From: Viscum album
Lineage: Eukaryota; Streptophyta; Magnoliopsida; Santalales; Viscaceae
Reading direction: 5' to 3'
Assembly (NCBI GenBank): GCA_963277665.1
Contig: OY728128.1
Coordinates: 1,350,372,356 to 1,350,436,355 of the forward strand
Length of the DNA stretch: 64,000 nt
This document shows, in pieces, positions 47,660-60,290 of this stretch. Within the stretch, counting starts at the first letter, position 1, and each line of letters begins with the position of its first letter. The translations under genes were made by a program, and so were the position numbers. The notes below the pieces were generated by a model. It was not told where the DNA came from. It was given only the letters and a program-made list of their open reading frames with translations, and did not search any database.

Positions 47660-48270
47660 ATTGCCCGTGTGTACGTGTGGACTACCACCTCCACGAAGTG
47701 ATGTGTTTCGTTTTTCATCACATCATAAATGGGATGGTTATTATGATGTATTTAACTTATATATATATATGATATTCATGACCTAATTATAATTTTTTAA
47801 AGATGATATATTATTTATTTTCTTATCCCTCCATCCATTGAAAATTAATAATATCGTTCATGCTTACATGTGGATTACCACTTCCATGAAGTGATGTGAT
47901 TCATTTGTCATCACCACATCACATGCATGTAATAAATAAGTATATGAAATGAGATAAAATTATATTTATAATATAATCATCATTTTTGAAATATAAAATA
48001 ATACTTATATTTTTTTTCTTCAGGTTTTTTGAAAAATTGAGATATTACTCATGCATATGTATAGCCTACCATCATCATGGTTGTAACTTAATTATTTTTT
48101 CATAACCAATATTCATGGTTAGTTTTAAAAGAATAATAAATATATAAAATTGATAATTATTTCATTATTATTAATATGTATATTATTTAATAATTAACTA
48201 TTTGACCATGGTCAACACACCGAAGACGTTTTGAAATTATGAATTGAACATCCACAAAACACCCGACGTG
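47660..48270 (+). repeat. Periodic motif array in X LTR
   Basis: Copies near 47660 (GTGTGGACTACCACCTCCAC, then GAAGTGATGTG), 47858 (ATGTGGATTACCACTTCCAT, then GAAGTGATGTG) and 48045 (weaker), with a faint one near 48205. Spacings are about 198 and 187 bp. It is the reverse-complement counterpart of the Y array, as expected for the opposite orientation. Confidence 0.7.
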
Positions 48271-48981
48271 AACATAACTGATGAAGTAATTTAATATATA
48301 ATTGAAAAAAATGAAAAAAAAATTGTTTAATAATAAGTGAATAAACCTATTAAATGTACTTAATAAATTAAATAATTGATAAAATTTTATTATATAGGAG
48401 ATAAATAATGTATGTTCCAAGTTATACTTCAGGTAATGGATTTCTAGTCTCAATTCCCTTTCTTTAACACTTAATATTTTTTTCAAAAAAAGTTTTATTT
48501 TTTGGGGTGTATAAAGTACCTTGTAGATGTAGTTTTCCATTATTATCTAAACATTTAAGTTCTTATAAATTAATTAAAGTTAATTCCTTAAATGTTTCTT
48601 TGGTTAAAAATTTATTAAGTCGTGAAGGAGACCTTACCCTAAAACCTCATTTTAAATTTTTTAATGATTTATTTTCTGAATATTTTTATTCCATGTACAT
48701 ATTCGTAAAATTATTTTAGGGATGCTTATATATGGAAATTAATAAATTAAAAATTATATTTTATTTATCTTTTTATTTTCTTTTAAAAAATTTAAAAAAG
48801 AATCATTTTACAAATTTTATATAGAACATTTTGAATTTCTTTAAAGAAATGTAAAAGGAATGTTATATTTTACCATATAAGACGTTAATGACATTTCCTA
48901 ATGCCATAATAGTTATTTAATATTTCTATTACTTTATAAGATTGCAATTTTTATTCAAAAAAAACTCTCATTCCCTTTATA

Positions 48982-50793
48982 TGTCACCTAGTTAGCTTCC
49001 TCCAAGTATGATTTAACACTTGATTTGGTTTCCCTTTTTTATTTGGGTGCATTATAGGATTTTCAAGAATAGAGAGAATTTTCTTGGGAAAATGACCTAA
49101 ATTACATGTACTTATATTTTTTGTAATAATTGAGTCCTCGTATAAATGTTTAAATAGATCTAGACGGTGATCCTTGGGTTCGAAGATCCTTAAGTTTTGG
49201 TTCAAAGGTTTTTTTGAAGAAAACTAGGTTGATCACTACCTACTAGATATATTCATGTCATGAATTGGTTACATGACATGAATATATTATAGGGAATATT
49301 ACATGATTATTTTTCAATTTTTGAAAATTTTATAATCCATGAAACTATTATAAGATATCAAAACATTGACCAGGATTTAATTTAATCTGAGGTGACACCT
49401 TTTTCGGTGCATGTTCAATTAATGGGATTTCACACTGTGAAAACGATTCATTATTTGAATTCCTTCAGTCATTCAATTTTAAACATTATATACACTTGAA
49501 TTTTTTCATTTGGTTTGAAGGATTTCCTCTTGAACCCTGTAGTGATTTTAGTTGATTTTGGGTGATCTCTCTTCTTTCGTATCACTCTATTCAGTGTGTG
49601 ACTCCTATGGAAGTTGCACCACATATCCTTGGTAAGAATGATTTTTATTATTCATTTCCTTTGGTTGTGGTGGTGGATTTTGATATTTTTTTAGTTAGAT
49701 TTGTGATTTATTGGTTTTTTCTATAAATCCTTTATAGTTTCTTGTCATTCCTTGTCTTTCGAAGGATGATCCATGGTTTTTCAGCCTCCTTTTTCTAATG
49801 TGGCTAGGTTTCCATAATTATTAAGGTAGGTGTATCTATGAAAGTGTTCCTAATTCATAAATTTCTACATATTCTTATTTATCCCATTGGGATTCTCATT
49901 GAAATGTATTTTTGTTTGTGTAAAAAGGATTTTTATTAAATTTGATCATGGATTTTGGAAATGGTATTGGATAAACTTAACACGTTGGGAACCTTGGGTG
50001 CATTGAGAAATGGACATAGGTCACCTTAATTTTTGTGGAACCATTAGGGGTTAATTTTGTGATGTCAATAGACTTTGTTATGAATTGATATTAGTTGGAA
50101 CCACCATATTCTTGGTTTTGACTTCTTTTATGTCTAGTATATATTCCCATATGCTAGATACCAAATGGTGTGTTTTGTATTTTATACTAGGTTATTCTCA
50201 TGAAATATTATTTCATGTATATTTTATAACATGTTTAGTTTACCTATTTTTATTCTATACCTTATATATTCCTATATTTGGTGAATATGGTATACCTTAT
50301 AGAAAACAAAGGAATATTTACCAATGGTTTTATTTATGAAAATTTTTTATAATCTATATTTAATTTTAAATATAAAACTTGTCCATTCATGATATTGGAA
50401 CTATTATATATTCTTTTTGTATATCCTACTGGGCTCTGTGATCACACCCTACTTTTACCTTTGGGTGGTTGTGGGCCTTGTTTTACAAGACTCAAGGAAA
50501 TTTAAGGATATCATGTAGCAAGTTAGGTTCTTTTTTTTTTGTCACCTTCGTAGAGGGATGGATTGGTGGTAATGGATGGTCACATAGATATTTTTTATTT
50601 TATTCCACTTTATATTTCTATTTTATCTAGTGTGGATTATATTTTTAGGTCTCATGGATATTTATTTATTTCTTCTATGTTTTACTTTGATGTTTCATCA
50701 GTTTTACATGAGACTTGTGGTTCTTTTTGTATCTCACCATGTGGTGGACCACCATGGGTGACTTATCTAATTGACCTGAGCTGGTTTGTTATA
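48982..50793 (+). repeat. Element Z LTR 1 (1812 bp)
   Basis: Starts TGTCACCTAG and ends TTTGTTATA before a decayed primer site. GATTTGGTTTCCCTTTTTTA and the following ATTTGGGTGCATT match 55740 and 62466. No coding sequence; a frame at 50085-50339 is hydrophobic but not supported. Confidence 0.7.
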
Positions 50794-50796
50794 AAT

Positions 50797-50808
50797 TGAT
50801 ATCAAAGG
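50797..50808 (+). other. Element Z primer binding site 1 (decayed)
   Basis: TGATATCAAAGG is TGGTATCAGAGG with two G-to-A changes. Confidence 0.55.
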
Positions 50809-51280
50809 GAATGCCTATCTGGAAGTATTTTTGACACTTCTTGGGTGTGGTTTTGTGTCTTGGTAGAGAGGATTTAGGACCCTCATAATTCAAAAAGTGA
50901 GGAAAAGGGGCCTAGTCGGCTCACTTTTGTGACTAAATCCAAGTTTCCATGGGTAGTCATAGATTTTTTCCAAGCTTGATACATGGTTCTTGAGGTTATT
51001 TGAATGAAATAGGTGTGGGGTTTATTTAAATGAACCTATTATTTCATTAACATGTCATCATTATTTGAATATTTCATAAAGTTTTTAAATTATTATTGTT
51101 TTAATGTAATGAAATCGATACTCGAAGTTGGTCTTAGTAATTTGGAATCTTCTCATGGCTGATTTGTTTTTGTCTTGTGATTGTTAAGAAATTCCTCATA
51201 GAATATCTCTTCTAAATCTAAGTTAGGAAGCTATGATACATGTTACATGGGAAAATCTCTAATTTAATTTTCTTTTGTTG
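50809..51280 (+). other. Element Z interior 1 leader
   Basis: Noncoding stretch between primer site and first Gag similarity. Nothing else is recognisable. Confidence 0.4.
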
Positions 51281-52240
51281 AAGATATAATACACACTAAT
51301 AATACTTTAGGTCAAGAAGTTGTTGGTAACCCAGGACTTGTGGTGGATTGTAACTCAAAATTTATAATTAAGCATCCACCTTCCTTTATTCAAGACAAAA
51401 GAATGTATAAATCTAAATAATTTATTGAGAATATTGAGAAAATATATGACTTTTTGAATATTCCTGAGGACTATAAGGTGTTTTTTCTACTTATATGCTT
51501 GATGAATTGTGAAGGCGAATTAGGGACTCTATTGTGAAAGCTAAGTTGCATGATGATTTTACATGGGATTCTTTCAAGAAAATATCCAACCAATATTTTA
51601 TCCTAAGAAATTATTTGGGGAAAAGAATTGAGATTTTTTGAACTTGGTTATATAGAGCATACCATTCTAGAGTATTCAATAATTTTTCTAAGTTCATTCA
51701 CTTGGAACCAAACCTGGTCACCGATGATTACCTCAAGGATCAAAGGTTTGAGTTGGGGTTGAGGTCTGATATTAATATAATGTCAATTCTCATATTCCTT
51801 CCTAAATTTTTAGAGGTATTCAACAAGGTAGATTTTTAAAGGCTAAAATATCTAGAAAATAGGTATGAGAAAAGTTTTAGTTGGTACTGTCATTAGCCAA
51901 GGTGTGTCTTCTGGTAAGAAAAGGAAGCGCAAAGGTAGCTAGTTCTCTTCAGGACAAGTTTTGGGTGCTTCATCTAGATAGAAATATATTGTTTTCTATT
52001 ATTATAGGAATCTTGGTTATACCAAACAAAATTATACAAAGTATCCAAATACTTTTAATAATTGTAGACAATCCATCCATCAAAAACATTTTTTTTATAG
52101 GATTTTCAAAGGTGGTGAGGTTGGATCCACATTCACTAAGGGATTACAGGTTTATGCTGATGCTTATATGGGTAGTGGGTCTTATCCTCAAGCTAAGAGG
52201 TATGTTTATGTGCCTAATAAATATCACGTAGGAGCTAATA
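51281..52240 (+). pseudogene. Element Z copy 1 Gag (heavily decayed)
   Basis: Recognisable pieces are FIENIEKIYDFLNIPEDYKV (51420-51480) and KLHDDFTWDSFKKISNQYFI (51547-51603), both typical of the Gag core. A zinc-knuckle region at 51990-52100 has several cysteine positions changed to tyrosine (YYYRNLGYTKQNYTKYPNTF). Stops and shifts break the frame. The open frame 51881-52231 is in a different frame from these pieces and is a shadow. Confidence 0.55.
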
Positions 52241-52790
52241 CCATATTTATTTATGCAATGGATTATGCACTAGAGGAATATGAATTAGGAATAGCCACAA
52301 TTAGATGTATGGTGTTTATTTTGTATTTTATGGTGATAGATTTATTTTATATAGGTTCTACTCATTATTTTATATCATAAAATTTAGTTAATGTTTTGGG
52401 ATTTATTTAGGATCATATTATATTCTTATTGGATCCTTCCACACCTTTGGGAAAAAGGTCCAGACAAGGTTTCAAGTACCCACCATGTTGTGTGATGATA
52501 GTGGACCATGAGGTGTACTAGGACATCTTAGTACTCAATATTGACTTATTAAACTTTATTATCAGCATGTATTGGATTATCAATGTTAAATACTATATAT
52601 ATTTTTATCTTCATTGGGTTCAAATCTTATATGTCAATGGGTTCACTCATGTTTTTCAGGGTGAGTGGGACTCTAGATTGGAAAGGGTGTGGCATGTTGT
52701 TCTTTATTATGGGGTAATATAATGATAGTTTTCAAATACGTTTCTTGATGTTGTAGACCATTTTTTTAGAATTCATCTAACTATGGTGGT
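52240..52790 (+). pseudogene. Element Z copy 1 protease region (decayed)
   Basis: Between Gag and reverse transcriptase, GVYFVFYGDRFILYR (52310-52355) resembles the pre-catalytic and catalytic segment of gypsy proteases with the D-S-G triplet lost. Downstream text to 52700 matches the second interior near 59020-59420. No other function is visible. Confidence 0.4.
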
Positions 52791-53560
52791 GTGTTCATAC
52801 ACCGAGGTATTTCCAAATTATTTTTTTGGTTTACCTCCCTAGAGAGAGTTTGAGTTTACCATAGACCGAATTCCCGGTATAATGCTCATTTATATGTCAT
52901 CTTACCTTATGGAACCAACTTAGTTGGTAGAACTTAAGGTCATTCATAGCAATATTGATGCTAAAGGATTTATTCATCATATCATTTCATTCTAGTTTTA
53001 TCCTTTTATCTTTTCTAAGAAGTTCGGTGGGATCCTCGGACTTTTTATTTACAATCAGTAGTAAAATTAGGTGACTATAAAGAACAAATATCCCTTATCT
53101 AGAATTGATGATCTGTTTGATAAACTTAGTGGGGGTTATTTGTTTTCAAAATTTGAAATGTGTTAAGGGTTCCACAAGTTGATATTGTGATAAGAGGATA
53201 TAAATAAGGTGTATTTTAGGATTCAGTATGTTCATTTCATGTTTTTGGTTATTCCATTCAAACTAACTAATGCTTTTGTGGTGTTTATTGATTTTATGAA
53301 TTAGATCTTTCATCGGTTCTTAGAATAATTTGTTGAGTTGTTCATGGATGATATTTTGGTTCACTCAAAGTTAGAGTAAGAGGTAATGCATTGTTTTAAT
53401 ATCATTATTTAAACTTTGGTGGAATATCATCTGTATGGTAATATTTTCAAATGTGTGTTTTATGGGTGCATGTTATAACTGAGAGAGGAATCTTAGTAGA
53501 TCTTTAAAAGGTATAGTATTTTATGTTAATGTAGTATCCTAGAAATGTGTTTGAGATACG
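52790..53560 (+). pseudogene. Element Z copy 1 reverse transcriptase (decayed)
   Basis: EFTIDRIPGIMLIYMSSYLM (52849-52910) and NIDAKGFIHHIISF mark the N-terminal blocks. [19 protein letters not shown] precedes a degenerate palm. FMDDILVHSKLE near 53343 keeps the catalytic D-D pair. Stops occur throughout. It follows the usual gypsy order. Confidence 0.65.
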
Positions 53561-54080
53561 AAGCTTCTTGTGGTTGGCTGGTTATTACGAAAAGTTTCTT
53601 TTTACTTATCTAAGATTTAATCTATGATAACAGCTTTAACTTGTAAGGGTGTAAAGTTTTAGTGGAATGAAAAGTGTCGGATATCTTATCAGGAAATGAA
53701 TGTGGTATTGACTTCAACTCTAGTTTTGATTCTCCCATAACTAGGTTTGGGATATGATGTTTTCTATGATGATTCTAAAACAGGTTTGGGGTGTGTCTTG
53801 ATTTAGGGGAGACATGTGGTAGCCTATGGCTCTCTCTAGTTATTTCCTTAGGAGAATAACTATTCTACCAATGATCTTGAGTTAGCATCAGTTATGCACA
53901 AACTCAAAATTTATCATCACTACCTATTTTTGTAATGGTTTATAGTATATTATAATAATAAACTCATGACGTATATTTTCACTCAAATGGATATGATCTT
54001 GAAATAGAGATACCAATTAGATTATCTTCAGAATTCTGATTTTGATATTTCTTATACTCCATGAAAAGGGAATGTGGTTA
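53560..54080 (+). pseudogene. Element Z copy 1 RNase H (decayed)
   Basis: GYDVFYDDSKTGLGCVLI (53753-53806) matches the first catalytic block, with D-D-S where relatives have D-A-S. NDLELASVMHKLKIYHHYLF follows, then a decayed TYIFTQMDMILK. The end reads GNVVIDSLIKKLM. Confidence 0.6.
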
Positions 54081-54379
54081 TTGATTCCCTGATCAAGAAA
54101 TTAATGACACAAGCAGTAAAGGAATCAGTGGAAGAGTGGTATTTGATGAGTTTTTTTGCTGATATGATCTTGGGAATTCAAGATACTAGTGAGAAGGAAC
54201 ATTTTTCTATTATGAAGTATGAATAGTCATTTTATGAGTGGGTTTTCCTCAATCAGATATATGACCTTAAGTGCTATAGATTTCATAAAATCCTTTATAT
54301 TTAGTAGACCTTGGGTGAGTGGTCTAGGTCTCTAAGCGGTGCTTTATGTTTTCAAAAAATGATGGTTTTTCCTTTTTCT

Positions 54380-55130
54380 CAAAGGTAGGAGTTGATAGAT
54401 AATGAACACCTTTCTTTTTTGTCTATACACCCAATTACTACCAAGATGTATCATGATTTGAGATGTCAGTATTGGTGTCTAGGGATGAGAGAGACGATTG
54501 TGGATTTTTGTATTTTGGTGTCCTGCTTGTCATAGAATTAAATTGGAACACTAGAGAACTGTTAGTTTTTTACACCCCTTATATATTATGGTATGTAAAT
54601 GGGATGATATTTCTATGTATTTAATTAGGTTTTAACATAGACTCCTAGTCATAAGGATGTGATTTGGGTGATCTTTGATTGACTCATGAAATCTATTCAT
54701 TTTTTACCTATCAAGAATATGATGAAGGTGTAACATCTTGGGGAATTTTATGATTGAGATATTATGAGACATTATGAGTTTCCCTTTATGGTTATTTTTT
54801 ATAGGGACCCAAGGTTCACATCCAAAATTTGGAAAGGTTTATAGGAGGTGATGAGTTTCCATTTTAAATTTAACATGGAATATCATCCTTCAATGGATGG
54901 AAAAACATATAGATCTATACAGGTTATTAAGTATATGCTCCAAGATTGTGTGCTTGATTTTAGTGGTTCTTGTGAAAATAATTTTCCTTTATTTGAGTTT
55001 TCCTATAACAAGAGTTATCATGCCTTGATCAAAATGGTTCCCTTTTAGGATTTTTATGGGTATCCATGTATATAACCCTTATATTGATCAGATTTGGGAG
55101 AGTGATCCGTGGTTGGGATGAGTATCGTTT
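54380..55130 (+). pseudogene. Element Z copy 1 integrase (decayed)
   Basis: LSIHPITTKMYHDLRCQYWC (54421-54480) is the zinc-binding domain. The core shows FYRDPRFTSKIWKG (54799-54840), then an open piece 54848-55048 with EYHPSMDGKTYRSIQVIKYM and FEFSYNKSYHALIKMVPF, so the glutamate of the catalytic triad region has been lost (QTERT changed to KTYRS). Confidence 0.65.
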
Positions 55131-55469
55131 TAGAAAAAATGGATAGGGTTCAGTTGATCTGGAATAGATTTATCATGGCACATAGTCATCAAAAATCTTA
55201 ATTAAACTGTTGTCACTAGCTATTGTAGTTTAAGGTTTGTGATCGGTCCATTCATAGATTTTTACCTCTCTTGGGGCATCATATGTTGGGTAAGTAGGGT
55301 ATATTGGTACTCAGGCTTGTGGGACCCTTTGATATCATTGGGAGATTGGGAAAGTGTCATATCTATTGGACTTATTGTCTTGTTTAACTTCCATCCATGA
55401 GATGTTTCCAACTTAGGAGGTATCGACTGGATCGACCCTGTGTGATTTAATGGGAGGATGTTTATCTTG

Positions 55470-55605
55470 ATCCCAACAACATCATGGTTGAGAAACTAGT
55501 TCAAATTATGGATCACCAAGAGAAGATGTTTCATGGTAAAATTATTCCTTTGGTCTGTGAACTATGGAGGGGTGAACAGTAAATCCATGAGATGTGGGAG
55601 TGATA
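55470..55605 (+). pseudogene. Element Z copy 1 chromodomain remnant
   Basis: The frame reads VQIMDHQEKMFHGKIIPLV, then WRGEQ and HEMWE. This is the decayed form of the ILDRQE...IPLV...ATWE tail of plant chromoviruses. Confidence 0.5.
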
Positions 55606-55696
55606 AATTTTTATGAGGTAGTAGTGGCCTTCAATTTTTATGACACTAGGATCTTGAGGTATTTCTAGGGAAGGAAATAATTTATTGTGGGGATAT

Positions 55697-57495
55697 TGTA
55701 ACACATCGTTACCTTTCTTCGGGTATTATTTATCTATTGATTTGATTTCCCTTTTTATTTGGGTGTATTTCAAGATTCTCGAGAATGGAAAACCTTTGCT
55801 TGGGAAGACGACCCAAATTCTAAGAATGTATGTTTTTTTCTTTTAACTGATTTTGGGAATAAATTTTTAAATAGATTTATAAGATTCTCCTTGGGTTAGG
55901 AGAGCCTTATGTTTTAGTTCAAAGGTTTTTTGTTGAAAACTAGGCTAAGAATTTCCTTCAGGACACATTCATGTTGTGAATGGGTTACATGACATAAATC
56001 TATTTTAGGGAATATTTTTTGTGTATTTTGTATGGTATGAAACGTTTTTAGACCATCAAACCATTACATTCTATGAAAACATTAATCAGGATTTAATTTA
56101 ATCTGAGGCAATGCCATTTTTAGCATATGTTTAATTTGTGGGATTTAATTCCTAAAGGGATTTGAAATGTGAATTCCTTGGTTCTATCAGTTTTAAAAAT
56201 GATTCATGTATAGGTCTTTAGACATTTGGTGCACAATAATTCCTCTCAAAACCTATAGTGATTTTGGGAGATTTTGGGTGATCTCCCTCCTTTTGTATCA
56301 CTTTTTTTTGTGTTTGAATCATGTGAAGGTTGCACTACATATCACTGGTAAGCAGTATTTCTACTTATTCATTGACTTTAGTTTTGATGGTGTAATTGGA
56401 TAAGTTTTTGTTTCAAATTCATGATCTATTATTTTTTTTCTATCAATCCTTTGTAGTTTCTTTTCGTTTCTTTCCTTTTGAAGTCTGATTCATGGTTTTT
56501 CAATCTTAGTTATCAAAGGTGGGTAGGTTTCCATCGTTCTTGAGGTAGGTGTATCTATGAATTGTCACTAATTCATGAATTTCTATATGTTCTTGTTGAT
56601 CCCTTTAGGTTGTTCATTGAAATGGAATTTTATTGGTGTAAAAATTGTTTTTATTAAATGTGTTCATGGAATTTGGAATTTTTTTTTGAAAAAACATAGA
56701 ACATTGGGATCCTTGGGTGCATCAGGAAATAGACATAGCTAACTGTAGTGTGTGTAGCACCAATATGGGTTACTTTTTTGTTATATAAATACTTTGTAAG
56801 GAATTTATATCAGTTGGAACCAATATATTCCTATTTTAGGATTCTTTTATTTCTATTATGTATTCACGTAGGCTAGATCCCAAATGGTGTGCTTTATCTT
56901 TTATAACTAGTTATTCACATGATTATTTATTTCATGTATATTTTCTTACATTTTTAGTTTAGAAATTTTTATTTTATACCTGATAATATAGTATGAATTT
57001 ATAAAAAAAATAAATATTTACAAATGGTTTTATTTATTGAAATGATTTAAAATTTAAATTTTGTTTTAAAATTAGATCTTTTTCATTATTGATATTAAAA
57101 CTTGTATAGATTATTTGGTGATATCCTAAGAGGATCTATAATCACACCATACTTCTTCCTTTGGGAAATTGTAGACCTTGTATTGAAAGACTTAGGTAAA
57201 GTGAAGGGCATCGTGTATCCTTTCAGGTTCTATTTTCATCTATCACATCTGTAGTGGGATGGATTGGTGGTGACATATCATCACATGGAGACTTGTTAAT
57301 TTGGTATGATTTATCTTTTTGGTTTGTATAGTTTTCATTGGATTTTTATGTCTCATGTATATTTATTTATTTCTTCCATGTTGTGCTTTTATGTTTCTTC
57401 AGTTTTACATGAGACTTTTGGTTTCTTTTTTTATCTCACCATGTGGAGAACCACCTTGGGTGAATTTTCTAGTTGACCTATGATGGTTTGTAATA
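55697..57495 (+). repeat. Element Z LTR 2 (1799 bp), shared by both interiors
   Basis: Starts TGTAACACATCG after GTGGGGATAT and ends TTGTAATA before a primer-like TTAGTGTCAAAC (57498-57509). It is colinear with LTR 1 and with LTR 3 to the window end. It acts as 3' LTR of copy 1 and 5' LTR of copy 2. Confidence 0.75.
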
Positions 57496-57509
57496 AATTA
57501 GTGTCAAAC

Positions 57510-58060
57510 TTAATACCTAGAATAGAGTTTTTTTTAACTACATGGGAGTGGTTTGGTTTCTTCGTAGATAGAATTTATGACCATCGAAATTTGGAAAGTA
57601 TGTCCGGAAAAGGGGTATGGCTATCTCACTTCTTTGACTGAATCAAGTTACCATGGGTGGTCAGGGATTTTATCCAAGCTTGATACTTTTCCATTTGGGT
57701 TATTTGAATAAACTAGATTTGTGGTTTATTTAAATGGGAATGTTATTTCCTTAAGGCATCATCCTTTTTCAAATAATTTATAATTTATTTAAATTCTTAT
57801 TGTTTTAAATAAATTATATCAATACCTAAAGTCAATAATATGATTTTAGAATCTTCTCATGACTGATTGGTTTTTGTATTGTGATTTTTAGATAATTTCT
57901 CCTAGAAGATATATTCTAAATTTAAGTGAGGAATCTATGAGACAGGTTCTATAGGAAAATAATTTAATGTTCCCATCTTTGGTAGAAGTTTTAATCCACA
58001 CAATTCAAACTCTGGGTCAAGAAGGCATCAAGAACCTATGATGAGTAGTGGATCATGACT
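57510..58060 (+). other. Element Z interior 2 leader
   Basis: Noncoding, colinear with 50809-51340. Nothing else is recognisable. Confidence 0.4.
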
Positions 58061-58960
58061 TAGAATTTACAAAGAAGCATCCACTTGCCTTCCAAGGTGA
58101 TAAAGTATTATAGGAATTAGAAGAATGGATTTATCATATTGAGAGGATATTTAAATTTCTAAAGACTTCTGAGTAATCTATGGTATTTTTACCCTATATG
58201 TGATTGAAGAACTGAAGGGATGTTGTGGGACTCTATTATGAAAGATAAATTGCATGAGGATATTACTTGGGATTCTTTTAATAAAATATGAAACCAATAG
58301 TTTTATCCTAGGACATTGCATGGGGTAAAGACCTTGGATTTTTTTATCTTGGAGAAGGGAGATTGCATCATTCTAAATTATTCCACCCATTTTGTTGAGT
58401 TGGTGCACTTGGTACCAGAGCTAGTCTCCAATGATTACCTAAAGTATGGGAGGTTTGAGTTGGTGTTGAGGGCCTATATTAGATTATTGATGATTCTCAT
58501 GTGCCTTATGACCTTTTTGTAAGTAGTATATAAGGTATCTTTGTAAGAGGATAAAATAACTAGAAAAACTAGTTTATGAGGATATTCAATCGGTACTGTC
58601 ATTATCTAGGGTGTGTCTTCTATCCATAAAAAGAAAGCACAATGGTAGCTAGTTCACTTCAACACTAGTTTTGGGGCTTCATCTGAATAGAAATTGGTTT
58701 TTTCTATCAGTGTAGGTATCCTAGTCATACAAAGCCAAATTATAAAAAGGCTCCCAATACTTTTCATCATTGTGGACAAAATTTCCATCCGAAACATTTT
58801 TTTGACAGTATTTCCCATGGAAGTAAGTGTGGATCAACATTCACTTAGGAATCATAGGTTTGTACAGATACTTCCAAGGGTGGTGGGTCTAATCCTCAGA
58901 ATAAGGGGGTTGTTCATAGGGATAATAAATCTCATGGAGGATCTAAGACTAAATGTCTTT
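58060..58960 (+). pseudogene. Element Z copy 2 Gag (heavily decayed)
   Basis: Fragments include EEWIYHIERIFKFLKTSE (58120-58175) and KDKLHEDITWDSFNKI-like text (58245-58290). A zinc-knuckle-like stretch near 58700-58810 (YPSHTKPNYKKAPNTFHHCG) keeps one cysteine. Stops and shifts are frequent. Colinear with copy 1 Gag. Confidence 0.5.
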
Positions 58961-59540
58961 ATGTGGTAGACTATGAACCAGATGAATTTAAAACAAGGCT
59001 AGAAATAGTTAGAGGTACGGTGTTTATTTCTATTCTATGGTGCTAGATTTTTTTGAAATAGGTGAATCTCATTCTTTTAAATCATCAAATCTAGTTGATG
59101 TGTTGGGATTTTTTTTTGGAACATATATTTTTCTTATTGGATATTTCAACAACTTTGCAAAAGAGGACCGAACAAGGTTTTAATTTCCCAGAATGTCAAG
59201 TGATTATAGTAGGCCATGAGGTGGAGTGGGACTTCTTAGTGCTTAATCTTGAATTATTAAACTTGATTATTGGAATGTATTGGACAATTATATTTAATTC
59301 CCAGATTTATTATTATCACTTTTGGGTTTAGTTATTATCTCCCAATGAGATCACACATGTTTTTTAAGGTGAGTGGGACTCTATATTAAGAAGGGTGGGG
59401 CTTGTTTCTCCTTATTATGGGGTAATATCATTCTAGTTTTCATAGATGTTTCTTTATTTTGTTGACCATTTTTTGATAATTCAATTAATGGTGGTGTTTT
59501 TTTCGTACCCTGATGTCTTTCTTGATTATTTTTCTAGTTT
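58960..59540 (+). pseudogene. Element Z copy 2 protease region (decayed)
   Basis: Near 59040-59100 the text resembles DFFEIGESHSFKSSNLVD, the protease active site of gypsy elements (D-I/S-G-A-SHSF) with the triplet changed to E-I-G. The frame 59095-59331 reads through the C-terminal half (GHEVEWDFLVLNLELL). Confidence 0.45.
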
Positions 59541-60290
59541 ACTAACCTAGAAAGAGGTCAAGTTTATCATAGACCTACTACCGGGTACAATGCTCATTTT
59601 TATTCCTTCTTAACATATATCACCTATTGAGTTGGTAGAACTTAAGGTCTTACTTTCAAATATCGAGGATAAGGGATTTATTTATCCTATAATGCCACTA
59701 TGGGATATGCCTTTCAGCTTTGATAAGAAGGTATACAAGTGCCTCATACATTTTATTGACTACCAGAATTAAAATAAAGTGACCATAAATAAAAAATATC
59801 ACTTTCCCAGAATTGATAATATCTTTGACCAGCTTATACATGCTTGATGGTTTTCAAAGATTGATCTATAGTTAGGGTACCACTAGTTGAGAGTCTGAGA
59901 AGAGGGTATACCAAAGACAAAGTTTATGAGATGGTATAGGCATTTAAATTTTTTTATTTTTCTATATATACTAACAAAAAATCCTATAGTGTTTATGGAT
60001 TTGATAAATCAGATAATTAATAGGTTCTTGGACTCTTTTTTGTGGTGTTCGTGGATGATATTTTGGTTTAATACAATTTAGAGGATGAGCACTTGGAATA
60101 TTTTGATATTATTCTTAAAACATTGAGGGAATATCATCTATATGGTAATCCTTCTAAATTTCAGTTTTGTATTCAAGAAGTAAATTTTCTAAAGAATGTT
60201 ATATCTGATTGGTGAATATTAGTGGATCCTAAAAAACTATAAGTAGTTATGTCCTAGGTGTATCCTAGAAATGTGTTTGAGATCTGAAGA
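59540..60290 (+). pseudogene. Element Z copy 2 reverse transcriptase (decayed)
   Basis: ELKVLLSNIEDKGFIYPIMP (59638-59700) marks the N-terminal part. Then FDKKVYKCLIHFIDYQN, FPRIDNIFDQLIHA and WFSKIDL (59850-59875). VDDILV near 60050 keeps the D-D pair. EDEHLEYFDIILKTLREYHL follows at 60083. Multiple stops. Confidence 0.6.

Larger units (their letters stand above)
32960..48981 (+). mobile_element. Element X: non-autonomous LTR retrotransposon, plus strand, interrupted by L and truncated by Z
   Basis: It consists of a 5' LTR remnant (to 33687), primer site (33690), a 1.5-kb interior, polypurine tract (35189-35202) and a 3' LTR starting TGTAATGCTC at 35203. Element L splits the 3' LTR after 36124 (imperfect duplication AATCT/AATGT) and it resumes at 46500. 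Element Z begins inside it at 48982. No Gag or Pol motif is visible in the interior on either strand, so it is a LARD-like element that would need proteins from relatives. Confidence 0.6.
46500..48981 (+). repeat. Element X 3' LTR, second part, truncated by Z
   Basis: Continues the X LTR after L. The TATA box lies at 47315, followed by pyrimidine-rich sequence (GGGTTCCTCCACTCC) and then a periodic motif array from 47660. No coding sequence of substance; the frames at 48187-48719 have no recognisable domain. Its expected end (about 500-900 bp further) is absent because Z starts at 48982. Confidence 0.6.

Noticed and set aside
52168..52380. Possible host membrane or secreted proteins in the hydrophobic frames of Z (also 50085-50339, 50563-50799, 63146-63382)
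   Set aside because: They lie within LTRs or decayed gag-pol, are Phe/Ile/Tyr-rich because of T-richness, and are not kept between Z copies.
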